Source: Bacteroidota bacterium (GTDB taxonomy: Bacteria; Bacteroidota; Bacteroidia; Chitinophagales; Chitinophagaceae). Taken from it: DNA of 64,000 nucleotides. The notes beneath the pieces were generated by a model. It worked only from the letters and a program-made list of their open reading frames with translations. It had not been told where the DNA came from and made no database searches. Position numbers and translations under genes: made by a program. Location of the stretch: the NCBI GenBank assembly GCA_013287475.1, contig JABDDT010000003.1:22886-86885 (forward strand), written 5' to 3'. This document shows, piece after piece, positions 25,670 through 33,897 of this stretch. Position 1 is the first letter of the stretch. Each line of letters starts with the position of its first letter.

Positions 25670-26260
25670 ATGGACAGCACTGGTTCTTTTCGTTATACAG
25701 ACCAGGAAATAATCGAACAGCTAAGGCAAAGTGGGATTGATAAAAGAAGGAGTGAAGAGCAATTATTCAACCGGTTCTCTTATTTTATCCGGGAAGGCAT
25801 AACCAAACATGCTTTATCGGATGATGAATCATTCAATGCTTATTCCGATACAATTCTGGCCGCCCTGGAAAATATCAGAAACACTCATTTTGAAGCCCGG
25901 TCTTCTCTTAAAACCTACCTCTACCAGATTTTTCATAATAAATGTGTTGACCTTCTTCGAAAAAGAACGACTAATAAGAATAGTATAAACCGGCATGAAT
26001 CCATTTCAGACAGATTAATGCTTTTATCGGATACCGCAAAGTCGGTAGTCCAAAAACTAATCGATAAAGCAGACTGGAATATGCTTAAAGAAAAACTAAA
26101 GGAACTGGAAGAGAAGTGCCGGCAATTGCTGATGTTCTGGGGAGAGAATTATAGCGATAAGGAAATAGCTTCACTCCTCAATTATAAAACTGCAGATGTA
26201 GTAAAAACAAGCAGGCTTCGTTGCCTGGAAAGATTGCGAAAGCTGTATAAAGTTGAATAA
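25670..26260 (+). CDS. RNA polymerase sigma-70 family (ECF-type) sigma factor
   Basis: About 196 aa from ATG 25670 (ORF open from 25604). Region 2 includes FNRFSYFIREGITKHALS and the -10-contacting helix ARSSLKTYLYQIFHNKCVDLLRKRTT; region 4 is the HTH QLLMFWGENYSDKEIASLLNYKTADVVKTSRLRCLERLRKLY. It would direct polymerase to a small regulon. The following gene, 4 nt away, encodes a single-pass membrane protein in the position of an anti-sigma factor. Confidence 0.88.
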   Translation: MDSTGSFRYTDQEIIEQLRQSGIDKRRSEEQLFNRFSYFIREGITKHALSDDESFNAYSDTILAALENIRNTHFEARSSLKTYLYQIFHNKCVDLLRKRTTNKNSINRHESISDRLMLLSDTAKSVVQKLIDKADWNMLKEKLKELEEKCRQLLMFWGENYSDKEIASLLNYKTADVVKTSRLRCLERLRKLYKVE

Positions 26261-26264
26261 AAAG

Positions 26265-27020
26265 ATGGATAACACAAATTATATAGAAAGCTATTTCACG
26301 AAAGAACTGCTCCCGGACCAGTCAAGAGAATTTGAAAAAAGAATTGAGTCTGACCCGGTATTTGCCGATGAAGTTGCTTTTTATCTGAGTGCAATGACTG
26401 TTTCCAAAGAGTTAGCCCACGATGAAAAAAAAGAACATTTTAAAACCCTTTACGAAGAGAATTCTATCAGATCCCAGATTCCAGTAAGGAATATTTCAGC
26501 AAAGCATCCTTACAGAAAATTAATATATTATATCTCCGCAGCAGCCTTAGTGGCAGGAATCATCTTCGGAACTTACACATTTACTAATACTGTTTCAGCA
26601 CAAGAACTGGCCAGGAATTATGAAACAGAAGAATTGCAAAAACTTGGAGTAACAATGGGCGGTAGCCCTGACATAAATCAAGAAGGATTGAATTTATATA
26701 ATGATGGAAAATATGCGGAAGCTTTATCGTATTTTGAAACAATCATCCGATCAGATTCAGCCAATTCTACAGCTAAACAAAATGCCGGACTCTCAGCTCT
26801 CCGGCTAAAAAGATATGATGAAGCCTTAAACTGGTTTAAAAAATTAGAAACGTATAATAAACTGTATTCTAATCCCGCTATATTCTACCAGGCACTTACC
26901 CTTATGGATCGGAATCAACCAGGTGACGACACTCAGGCTAAACAACTGTTGGAACAGATCGTTCAAAACAATCTTGATAAAAAAGAAGTTGCGGAGAAAT
27001 GGTTAAAAAGAATAAAATGA
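26265..27020 (+). CDS. Single-pass membrane protein with C-terminal TPRs, anti-sigma-like position
   Basis: About 251 aa from ATG 26265 (track uses TTG 26253). The N-terminal cytoplasmic part (SYFTKELLPDQSREFEKRIESDPVFADEVAFYL) resembles the start of Bacteroidota anti-sigma proteins but has no zinc-finger HxxxCxxC. One membrane segment (LIYYISAAALVAGIIFGTYTF, about residues 85-105) is followed by two to three TPR repeats (LNLYNDGKYAEALSYFETIIRSD; AGLSALRLKRYDEALNWFKKLE). Coupled to the sigma gene, so a sigma regulator is inferred. Its stop abuts the convergent esterase stop. Confidence 0.75.
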   Translation: MDNTNYIESYFTKELLPDQSREFEKRIESDPVFADEVAFYLSAMTVSKELAHDEKKEHFKTLYEENSIRSQIPVRNISAKHPYRKLIYYISAAALVAGIIFGTYTFTNTVSAQELARNYETEELQKLGVTMGGSPDINQEGLNLYNDGKYAEALSYFETIIRSDSANSTAKQNAGLSALRLKRYDEALNWFKKLETYNKLYSNPAIFYQALTLMDRNQPGDDTQAKQLLEQIVQNNLDKKEVAEKWLKRIK

Positions 27021-28772
27021 TCAAAGCCTCGGTGCTAAGGTCTTATAAGGCTTTTCAAAATTATTGACACCCCGGGTTCTTAGTTTGCGCCGATACACTT
27101 TATCTCCCGCAGTCAGGTATAGTATATCAAAATGTTCCCCCGCAAAACAAAGGTTGGAAGGCTGTCCTGCCGGAACAGGAATTATGCCATTGACGCGGCC
27201 CGTTTGATCCATAATCTGCAATCCTATCCGGCTCGTTACATAAACTCTTCCGGCGGTATCACAGCGAAGCCCGTCTGACCAGGCATTTTCATCCTGATCC
27301 CGTACATGCAGCCATCCATAACGTTGTTTGAAAAACAGTTTTCCATCCGTTTGAACCTGATAAATCCAAACCCAGTGAGTGGCTGATTCTGTAACATATA
27401 ACTGAGTTTGATCGGGAGAAAGAACAAGGCCGTTCGCAAATTTCAATCCTGCATCCACAACTTCTTTACTTCCACCAGGCCTGATCAGGTAAATTTTGCT
27501 TGGCTTTTCAATTCCATCCGGAGAAGTGACATATATATTCCCATTATTGGCAACAACTATATCATTACCGGAAATGCTGTCAGCAATGATGGTTTCCTTT
27601 CCAGTGGAATCATAGGCTAACACCTGGTTTGTAGCGCCGGCAATTGTATAGCGTCTCTCATCAGGACCGAATGAAGTACCACTCGCGCGTTTTGCATTCA
27701 AATTCAAATCAGTCAATTTCCCATCCAGGTCAACTTTATACGTTTTTGAATTAGGAATATCCTGGAAAAATGCTTCACCCTTTGCATTCACAGCAGCTCC
27801 TTCTGTAAACTTATAATGTTCTCCAACCAATTGCCATTCTTCACCCGGAATTAAAATATCACTTAACATTTGATTTTTGGTAGCTCCTGATTTTGTTGGC
27901 AGAGGCCAATCCTTCCATAACCATCGCATAGCTGCCGGGAAAATGGAGTTACCCATTTTTCCGTTATGCTGGCCTTCGCCCCAGATATGTTCGACAGAAT
28001 ATCCGGAAAAAATTAATGCACGCTCCATGGTCTGATTTGCCATCCACCAATCACCTGCATAAATATTCAGATCATTCGAACCATCCTGCAGGAATATTTT
28101 TATCGGCCGCGGCTCAAATTTTCTGATCAACGTCGGGTAACGTTCAGCGCCGCGCAAACCTATATATGTACCAATGGCAGAGAAGACTTTTGAGAATTCG
28201 GCCGGCTTTTCCCAGGCAACCGTAAAAGCACAAACCGCACCGCTGCTGGATCCACCTATAGCCCGGTCATTTCCATTTTTTGAAAGATGGATGGCCCTGC
28301 CATCTTTGGCATGTTGCTTTTCAACTTCAGGTAGAATTTCCTCCAATAAAAAACGGGCATATGCATCCCCGAGGCCATCATATTCGAAACTCCTGTTGAA
28401 ACGATTCAGTGCATTTGAAGGATCCGAAGTTTTCACAATGCCCGGCGTAATGAATATACCAATCGTTACAGGCATCTCCATTTTGAATATCAGATTGTCG
28501 AAAACTGTTGGAGCATTCCACTGGATGCCGTCCTGGTTAACATATACACAGGCCGGACGATCTGGTTTATACTGAGCCGGAATATAAATCCAATAATCAC
28601 GCGTTGTACCTGGAAATATTTTAGAACTGTCAAAACTCAGCTTTATTAATTCTCCTTTGGGAACACCGGGGTGTTCAACAGAAGCAGAATCGACGGCATA
28701 GTTTTCAGCTGGCAGTTGCGAAAAACTCCTGATCTGTAATAACAGCAGAGCAATAAATAGTAGTTTTTTCAT
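27021..28772 (-). CDS. Secreted esterase / SMP-30 gluconolactonase fusion
   Basis: 583 aa. Signal peptide ending IRSFSQL. Residues about 30-295 form an esterase-D-like alpha/beta hydrolase with nucleophile elbow GGSSSG (Ser176) and EHIWGEGQHNGKMG supplying His. Residues about 310-575 form an SMP-30/gluconolactonase six-bladed propeller (FTEGAAVNAKGEAFFQD, ANGLVLSPDQTQLYVTES, DENAWSDGLRCDTAGRVYVTS). The combination suggests release of an acyl or ferulate-type ester followed by lactone or ester hydrolysis on a plant-cell-wall sugar; this is inferred. Abuts the convergent TPR gene with no spacer. Confidence 0.85.
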   Translation of the reverse strand: MKKLLFIALLLLQIRSFSQLPAENYAVDSASVEHPGVPKGELIKLSFDSSKIFPGTTRDYWIYIPAQYKPDRPACVYVNQDGIQWNAPTVFDNLIFKMEMPVTIGIFITPGIVKTSDPSNALNRFNRSFEYDGLGDAYARFLLEEILPEVEKQHAKDGRAIHLSKNGNDRAIGGSSSGAVCAFTVAWEKPAEFSKVFSAIGTYIGLRGAERYPTLIRKFEPRPIKIFLQDGSNDLNIYAGDWWMANQTMERALIFSGYSVEHIWGEGQHNGKMGNSIFPAAMRWLWKDWPLPTKSGATKNQMLSDILIPGEEWQLVGEHYKFTEGAAVNAKGEAFFQDIPNSKTYKVDLDGKLTDLNLNAKRASGTSFGPDERRYTIAGATNQVLAYDSTGKETIIADSISGNDIVVANNGNIYVTSPDGIEKPSKIYLIRPGGSKEVVDAGLKFANGLVLSPDQTQLYVTESATHWVWIYQVQTDGKLFFKQRYGWLHVRDQDENAWSDGLRCDTAGRVYVTSRIGLQIMDQTGRVNGIIPVPAGQPSNLCFAGEHFDILYLTAGDKVYRRKLRTRGVNNFEKPYKTLAPRL

Positions 28773-28878
28773 TATGAAGAATTACTTACTAAATATAACA
28801 GAACTATTTTGAATGACATGGGTGACAATTTTAATTCTATCTGGCAAGTTTTTGAGCAACAATATCCCCAACCGTTTC

Positions 28879-28893
28879 TTTTAACAGTTAAAA
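28879..28893. promoter_or_regulatory. Perfect 15-bp palindrome in a divergent intergenic region
   Basis: TTTTAAC-A-GTTAAAA lies between the divergent esterase fusion and fasciclin genes, about 105 bp from each start. A regulator-binding site is possible; the low complexity makes chance occurrence plausible. Confidence 0.3.
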
Positions 28894-28998
28894 ATGTGTA
28901 GTTAGACAAAGAGGCAAAACATTAACAGCAGGCCAGTATCCTTTACTCCTACATTACACTGTTACCGGTTATTCTACTGGTAAATAAATAAAATCAAA

Positions 28999-29409
28999 AT
29001 GTCAAACATAGCGCAATTAGTAAACGTGGAAAAGAACATGACAACATTGAAAAAGGGTGTTCATGCTTCAGGTTTGGATCAAATACTCAGTGGCAAAGGA
29101 CCATTTACAGTTTTTGCTCCTACAGACATTGCTTTTGGAAAACTTGACAAAGCTGTATTGGATAATTTATTAAAGCCGGAAAATAAGACAAAGCTGACCG
29201 ACTTATTAAATCATCACGTAGTCGCTGGTAAAATAGACTTTAAAGACCTGAAAGACGGCGAAAAGCTGAAAACAGTAAATGGTAAAGAACTATTGGTGCA
29301 CGTTAAAGATGGTCATGCAACAGTTGATGGCGCTAAAATTCAAAGCCATGATGTGCAGGCAACGAACGGAGTAATTCATTCCCTGGATACAGTAATGCTA
29401 AAAAATTAG
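28999..29409 (+). CDS. Stand-alone fasciclin (FAS1) domain protein
   Basis: 136 aa, a single FAS1 domain: H1 box GPFTVFAPTDIAFGKL and H2 box QATNGVIHSLDTVML are clear, with the conserved LLNHHVVAGKI between. There is no signal peptide or lipobox, although family members are normally exported adhesion or matrix proteins. Either the protein is cytoplasmic or it leaves by another route. A strong terminator follows at 29434. Confidence 0.9.
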   Translation: MSNIAQLVNVEKNMTTLKKGVHASGLDQILSGKGPFTVFAPTDIAFGKLDKAVLDNLLKPENKTKLTDLLNHHVVAGKIDFKDLKDGEKLKTVNGKELLVHVKDGHATVDGAKIQSHDVQATNGVIHSLDTVMLKN

Positions 29410-29433
29410 ATTCCCCAAAACCCGTAGAGAAAG

Positions 29434-29461
29434 AAAAATCCCGCTAGCAAGCGGGATTTTT
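29434..29461. terminator. Bidirectional rho-independent terminator
   Basis: AAAAATCCCGCT-AGCA-AGCGGGATTTTT is a perfect 12-bp stem with A- and T-runs on both sides. It ends the fasciclin gene on the plus strand and the convergent membrane-protein gene on the minus strand. Confidence 0.92.
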
Positions 29462-29473
29462 CTATTTGCATCA

Positions 29474-29881
29474 TTAAGAAACGGTCACCCTGCTCCTCCA
29501 AATTCTCGAAGCGATAAAAGCAAAAAGACCTAATACCAATCCTGAAATCAATCCAATAATGGGCCCGGTAATCAGCATCATTATCCTGGGATGGTTTGGA
29601 AGGAACATTTTTGCCATTTGTTCCAACTCTTTTGGATGATTATTCGCATATGTACTAAATAGAAGTACATGGGCACCTGTGACCCATATGCAGTTAACCA
29701 AACTCACGAAAAGTCCATGCAAAAAATATTTGCCTGTACAATTCCTGGCTATCAGGTAAGCACATATAATAAATATGGCCAGCCAGAAAAAGGGTTCAAT
29801 ATTGGATGGAATCCAGTAAACTGTGGAAATACCCATCACAAGTCCGAAGAGAGAAAGTTGAAAGATTAATTTCCAGTTCAT
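29474..29881 (-). CDS. Uncharacterised four-span membrane protein
   Basis: 135 aa with four hydrophobic segments (LIFQLSLFGLVMGISTVYW; FFWLAIFIICAYLIA; FLHGLFVSLVNCIWVTGAHVLLF; IMMLITGPIIGLISGLVLGLFAFIA). The last two flank a polar loop HPKELEQMAKMFLPNHPR. The pattern is that of small Bacteroidota inner-membrane proteins of unknown function. Monocistronic, shares the terminator with the fasciclin gene. Confidence 0.75.
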   Translation of the reverse strand: MNWKLIFQLSLFGLVMGISTVYWIPSNIEPFFWLAIFIICAYLIARNCTGKYFLHGLFVSLVNCIWVTGAHVLLFSTYANNHPKELEQMAKMFLPNHPRIMMLITGPIIGLISGLVLGLFAFIASRIWRSRVTVS

Positions 29882-30059
29882 AAAATTATTTTATTGGTGA
29901 ACAATCGTTAAAGGAGTTATATTAAAATTACAATGATTTTAGATTGTCACCATTGTTTACCTATACTTCTATTTTCCAATTGCTGGCAGCATCTGTGGAA
30001 AGTCATTATTTCGTCCGGGTTGAGAGATTTATTACCTTCAGAATCAGAACTGCCAACAA

Positions 30060-31244
30060 ATGAAAACTTTAATACCTGCCAGGATCAAATCCATCGATCT
30101 TTTAAGGGGTCTGGTTATGATTATTATGGCTCTTGACCACACCCGTGACTATTTTAATGCGGATGCATTTATTTTTGATCCGATGGATTTGCAAAAAACA
30201 ACTGTGCTTTTGTTTTTTACCCGATGGATCACCCATTTTTGCGCGCCTATTTTTGTTTTATTAGCAGGCACATCAGCATTTATTTCAGGGCAGCGAAAAA
30301 CTAAAAAAGAATTGTCGGTATTCCTGGTTAAAAGAGGATTGTGGCTGATTTTTCTTGAACTTACCATAGTAAATTTTTCCTGGTTTTTTAATATTCATTT
30401 TACATTCATCCTCCTGGCTGTCATATGGACTCTTGGAATATGTATGATTTGTTTGGCAGGGTTAATCTTCTTTCCAAGAAAAATAATTCTTTGTATTGGT
30501 ATTATTTTAATTGCTGCCCATAACCTCCTGGATAGCACACATTTTCCTGAAAACAATTTCATGGGCTTTTTATGGGGATTCCTGCATGATCAAAAAATAT
30601 TTTCAATTGGTCATTATACTATTTTAATGGCTTATCCCATTTTGCCCTGGATTGGCGTCATGGCATTGGGATATTGTTTGGGAGAATTATTTTCAAACAA
30701 TTACGATACGGCTAAAAGAAGAAAACTGCTGCTAACGATTGGATCCTGCTCACTGATTCTGTTCGTAATCCTCAGAGGCATCAATATATATGGGAATCTG
30801 AAACCCTGGGTTGGACAGTCATCCCCGATATTCAGTTTTCTTTCCTTTATTAATGTTACAAAATACCCGCCTTCTCTTGACTACATTTTATTAACGGAAG
30901 GAGTTGCACTTATTTTTCTTTCGCTCACGGAAAATATATCTAATCGTTTCACAAGATTTATTTCCGTATATGGGCGGGTTCCCATGTTCTATTATTTACT
31001 GCATATCTACCTGATCCATATCGTTGCTCTTATGGCTGCGGTTCTTACCGGATTTCAATGGACTGATATGACTTCCTTTAACGGCTGGATCAGTTATATG
31101 CAGAATTTAAAGGGTTATGGGTTTAGCCTGGGAGTAGTTTACCTTATATGGATAACTATTGTTTTATTCCTTTATCCAATCTGCAAATGGTATGATGGAT
31201 ATAAATCCAGTCACAGGGATAAATGGTGGCTGAGTTATCTATAA
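30060..31244 (+). CDS. DUF1624/heparan-acetyltransferase-like membrane protein
   Basis: 394 aa, about ten membrane spans. The N-terminus IKSIDLLRGLVMIIMALDHTRDYF is the signature of the DUF1624/HGSNAT-like acyltransferase group, whose invariant His follows the ALD. C-terminal spans include VPMFYYLLHIYLIHIVALMAAVL, also typical. It may transfer acetyl groups across the inner membrane to a sugar; substrate unknown. Convergent with the HdeD-like gene. Confidence 0.82.
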   Translation: MKTLIPARIKSIDLLRGLVMIIMALDHTRDYFNADAFIFDPMDLQKTTVLLFFTRWITHFCAPIFVLLAGTSAFISGQRKTKKELSVFLVKRGLWLIFLELTIVNFSWFFNIHFTFILLAVIWTLGICMICLAGLIFFPRKIILCIGIILIAAHNLLDSTHFPENNFMGFLWGFLHDQKIFSIGHYTILMAYPILPWIGVMALGYCLGELFSNNYDTAKRRKLLLTIGSCSLILFVILRGINIYGNLKPWVGQSSPIFSFLSFINVTKYPPSLDYILLTEGVALIFLSLTENISNRFTRFISVYGRVPMFYYLLHIYLIHIVALMAAVLTGFQWTDMTSFNGWISYMQNLKGYGFSLGVVYLIWITIVLFLYPICKWYDGYKSSHRDKWWLSYL

Positions 31245-31252
31245 AATAAGAC

Positions 31253-31804
31253 CTAGTAAAGCAGATTTTCAAATTTTTTCATTCGCCAGAACCTAATGGA
31301 ATCAATAATCAGGACCAGTCCCATTAGCATACAAAACACCCCTATTATTTTTGTTACGTCACTGGCATGATGTAAAGGCATGTATATAATTACAATAGCT
31401 GAAATACAGGAAAGAATGCCAATTATCAATATGAATGACCATCCGCTATTATTTTTTTTTGCCAACAGAGAAACGATAATTTTTATTATCCCCACCGAAA
31501 AAATACAGGCTCCGAATAGAAGTGGGTATACTATGAATGCCAGAAATGGATTAAATATGAGAATGATGCCAAACCCAAAGTCAACAATACTTTCTATCCT
31601 CATACTTTGTTTTTCCATTTTAAATGTTACATGGATGTAAGAAGAAGCCAACTGAAGAACCACGCCATTTACCAGCAGGACAGCACCAGAAAATCTTACA
31701 AGATTTACATATGCATTCAATGGATCTGCCATACAAAATATTCCAATCAAAATAAATGCTGCTCCTGCAATACCTATTAGCAAAGCCGTTTTGTCTTTTT
31801 TCAT
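31253..31804 (-). CDS. HdeD/DUF308-type membrane protein
   Basis: 183 aa from ATG 31804 (the track's TTG start adds 12 residues). Six hydrophobic segments arranged as three hairpins (ALLIGIAGAAFILIGIFCM; LVRFSGAVLLVNGVVLQLA; FGFGIILIFNPFLAFIVYPLLFGACIFSVGIIKIIVSLLA; FILIIGILSCISAIVIIY; IIGVFCMLMGLVLIIDSIRFW), as in HdeD acid-resistance proteins. Function in Bacteroidota is not established. It is convergent with the acyltransferase and divergent from the potassium island. Confidence 0.78.
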   Translation of the reverse strand: MKKDKTALLIGIAGAAFILIGIFCMADPLNAYVNLVRFSGAVLLVNGVVLQLASSYIHVTFKMEKQSMRIESIVDFGFGIILIFNPFLAFIVYPLLFGACIFSVGIIKIIVSLLAKKNNSGWSFILIIGILSCISAIVIIYMPLHHASDVTKIIGVFCMLMGLVLIIDSIRFWRMKKFENLLY

Positions 31805-31882
31805 TCCACTCTTATTTATTTTAATAAGTAACCGGTGCAAGGTAATTATTACTTCATTTTAAAGAATATTACCGCGTAAATT

Positions 31883-31909
31883 TTGTCATTCAACAATTCA
31901 ATAGCTTTG
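31883..31909 (+). promoter_or_regulatory. Putative housekeeping promoter of the response-regulator gene
   Basis: TTG at 31883-31885, 16 nt, then TAGCTTTG at 31902-31909 (exact -7 match; spacer shorter than the usual 19). The leader to ATG 31927 would be about 14 nt. The regulator gene itself has no copy of the kdp/kup palindrome in front. Confidence 0.4.
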
Positions 31910-31926
31910 ATTCAAATTTGGATTAC

Positions 31927-33270
31927 ATGAACCGGGGCAATGTCCTTTTGATTGATGATGAAGAAAAATTGAGGCATTTATTGAAACGTATTATTGGACT
32001 GGAAGGTTTTTTAGTTTTTGAAGCGGATTCCCTGAAAGCCGGACTTAAGGTTTTGGAACGTGAATACATTCAGGTTATTCTTTGCGATGTTAAACTCCCG
32101 GATGGCAATGGCGTTGAGTTTATAGAAAAAGTAAAAGCAAAATACCCTGCAGTAGAAATTATAATGCTGACAGCATATGGTAATATTCAGGCCGGGGTGC
32201 AGTCCATAAAGAATGGTGCATTTGACTATCTCACCAAGGGAGATGACAACGAACGGATCATTCCACTGCTTGACCGGGCAATGGAGAAGATCAGGTTACA
32301 AAAACGAGTAACCCAGTTGGAACGGCAGGTCGAAAAGAAATACACCTTTGAAAATATTTTGGGTGAATCGGATTTAATTCTCTCCGCCATTGATTTGGCC
32401 AAAAAAGTTGCCCCTACTGACGCGACAGTATTATTGTTGGGAGAAACGGGAACCGGCAAAGAAGTATTTGCCCATGCTATCCATAATGGAAGCAAGCGGG
32501 CGGGCAATCCCTTCGTAGCATTGAATGTAAGTTCATTCAGCAAAGAGTTACTTGAAAGTGAATTATTCGGTCATATGGCAGGATCTTTTACCAGTGCTGT
32601 AAAAGATAAAAAAGGACTGATTGAAGAAGCGGATGGTGGAAGTTTATTCCTGGATGAGATTGGAGAAATGGCTTTTGACCTGCAGGCTAAATTATTAAGG
32701 GTATTGGAAACCAGTGAATTTATAAAAGTCGGAGATACCAAGTCAAGCAAGGTGAATGTCCGCCTGATCACAGCAACCAACCGGGATCTGCAAAAAGAAG
32801 TGGAGGAAGGAAAGTTCAGGGAAGATCTTTTTTACAGACTGAATATTTTCACGATAGAACTTCCAGCCCTGCGTGATAGGAAAAAAGATATCCCCCTGCT
32901 AGCCAATTACTTTCTTCAAATGTATTCTTCCAAGATCAATGGTCATGTAACCAGTATGAGCAAAGAGTTCTTAGACAATCTGATAAATCATGACTGGAAA
33001 GGAAATATCCGGGAGTTAAAAAATGTTATGGAGAGAGCCGTAATATTAGCCACCGGTAATGAACTTTCCATTTCCAGCCTGCCGATAGACTTCCATACTT
33101 CAAGGCAGAAGGGTCAGGCTTTATCGGCCTTTGAACTTTCAAGCATGGAAAAATTACATATACAAAGAGTATTGAATCATACCCATGGGAATAAAATGGC
33201 AGCTGCCAGGCTGTTGAATATTGGCCTTACTACCCTGTATCGCAAAATCGAAGAATATCAAATAAGCTAA
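31927..33270 (+). CDS. NtrC-family sigma-54-type response regulator of the potassium island
   Basis: 447 aa from ATG 31927 (track: TTG 31918). Receiver domain with phospho-acceptor Asp54 (ILCDVKLPDG), AAA+ domain with Walker A GETGTGKE (172-179), Walker B LFLDEIGEM and arginine fingers in FREDLFYRLN, and a C-terminal Fis-type HTH (NKMAAARLLNIGLTTLYRKIEEY). The sigma-54-contact loop reads GSFTSA (219-224) instead of GAFTGA. It stands where OmpR-type KdpE would be expected and is the best candidate for binding the palindromes before kdp and kup. The cognate kinase is probably that at 39392. A terminator follows. Confidence 0.92.
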   Translation: MNRGNVLLIDDEEKLRHLLKRIIGLEGFLVFEADSLKAGLKVLEREYIQVILCDVKLPDGNGVEFIEKVKAKYPAVEIIMLTAYGNIQAGVQSIKNGAFDYLTKGDDNERIIPLLDRAMEKIRLQKRVTQLERQVEKKYTFENILGESDLILSAIDLAKKVAPTDATVLLLGETGTGKEVFAHAIHNGSKRAGNPFVALNVSSFSKELLESELFGHMAGSFTSAVKDKKGLIEEADGGSLFLDEIGEMAFDLQAKLLRVLETSEFIKVGDTKSSKVNVRLITATNRDLQKEVEEGKFREDLFYRLNIFTIELPALRDRKKDIPLLANYFLQMYSSKINGHVTSMSKEFLDNLINHDWKGNIRELKNVMERAVILATGNELSISSLPIDFHTSRQKGQALSAFELSSMEKLHIQRVLNHTHGNKMAAARLLNIGLTTLYRKIEEYQIS

Positions 33271-33275
33271 ATAAA

Positions 33276-33308
33276 CAGGCCAGCTGTAAAAACAGACGGC
33301 CTGATTTT
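33276..33308 (+). terminator. Terminator of the response-regulator gene
   Basis: CAGGCC/GGCCTG outer stem with CTGT/ACAG inner stem around AAAA, followed by ATTTTAATT. It lies 5 nt after the stop and separates the regulator from the kdp transcript. Confidence 0.75.
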
Positions 33309-33345
33309 AATTAATAAGCAAAGGTAAAAACCATGCTACTATTAA

Positions 33346-33522
33346 TTACTCAATAACTACCAATCTTAACGATTGCTTTTTCACCTGGTTTATATCAAAG
33401 GACATGCCTTTTGGAACATTATTTTCAGGAGGCTTCTGAAAACTCAGTACCATAACAGGTTCCAGGATTTCTTCAAGTAAAATTTCTAAAAATACCGCTG
33501 CCCGTAAATAATTACACCCATT
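33346..33522 (-). pseudogene. Possible protein remnant or start-less ORF
   Basis: A 58-codon stretch open on the minus strand translates to protein-like sequence (LRAAVFLEILLEEILEPV ... PKGMSFDINQVKKQSLRLVV) ending in TAA, but it has no ATG near its beginning and begins next to the kdp palindrome. No family recognised. It may be a gene remnant or chance; it is recorded because this 437-nt gap otherwise holds only regulatory sites. Confidence 0.25.
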
Positions 33523-33554
33523 TCATTTTGAAAATTGACCACCCCAAAATGAAA
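33521..33554. promoter_or_regulatory. Palindromic enhancer-like site upstream of kdp
   Basis: TTTCATTTTG-N14-CAAAATGAAA, perfect 10-bp arms. A nearly identical element is at 41139 before kup; even the spacer is similar (AAAA..ACCACNC). It is centred about 118 bp upstream of a -24/-12-like element shared by the two genes, a normal distance for a sigma-54 activator. Confidence 0.75.
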
Positions 33555-33655
33555 AAAATTCTTTTATCCCAAATCAATTCTCTTATTCATATAATTGTTA
33601 TAAGTCCTTATCCGTCCTGTCTTTCCGCGGATACTTTCATTCACCGACGTTATTA

Positions 33656-33669
33656 GGCATCCCATTTGA
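33656..33669 (+). promoter_or_regulatory. Putative sigma-54-like promoter of kdp
   Basis: GGCATCCCATTTGA: -24 GG and a degenerate -12 (GA where GC is expected), separated by 10 nt. The kup counterpart GGCATTGCATTTGC keeps the canonical GC. The predicted start, about 12 nt downstream (near 33680), lies before the first mini-ORF. Confidence 0.45.
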
Positions 33670-33707
33670 AATCCCTTAGAAACATTATTCGATCAAAATC
33701 AGATATC

Positions 33708-33794
33708 ATGGTATTAACAATCATTTTAATCGTTGCAATCCTGATCTGTTTTGCACTATTTTTTAAATCAATCGACTTCTTCGACAAAATTTAA
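33708..33794 (+). CDS. 28-aa membrane mini-protein ahead of kdpF
   Basis: MVLTIILIVAILICFALFFK then a short polar tail (SIDFFDKI): one transmembrane helix with a cytosolic end. It is below the ORF-track cutoff. It is the first ORF after the kdp promoter, 5 nt before kdpF, and its shape resembles KdpF. It could be a second small Kdp subunit or a KdpF paralogue; no function is proven. Confidence 0.6.
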   Translation: MVLTIILIVAILICFALFFKSIDFFDKI

Positions 33795-33799
33795 TCACT

Positions 33800-33877
33800 A
33801 TGACGATTCTATTCATTTTATCGATCCTGGTTTTTATGTACTTGTGTTATGTACTGATCAAACCTGAAAAATTTTAA
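33800..33877 (+). CDS. kdpF: KdpF, small subunit of the K+-transporting ATPase
   Basis: 25 aa: MTILFILSILVFMYLCYVLIKPEKF. A single helix ending in YVLIKPEKF matches the KdpF pattern (one helix, then a short xxPExF/NAExF tail). KdpF stabilises the KdpABC complex. It sits 20 nt before kdpA, as in other kdp operons. Too short for the ORF track. Confidence 0.88.
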   Translation: MTILFILSILVFMYLCYVLIKPEKF

Positions 33878-33897
33878 CTATTAAAATCTAATTCAAA

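Noticed and set aside
33271-33707. K+ or c-di-AMP riboswitch in the kdp leader
   Set aside because: Beyond the terminator and palindrome I could not build a conserved multi-stem structure, and the shared palindrome explains the region better.
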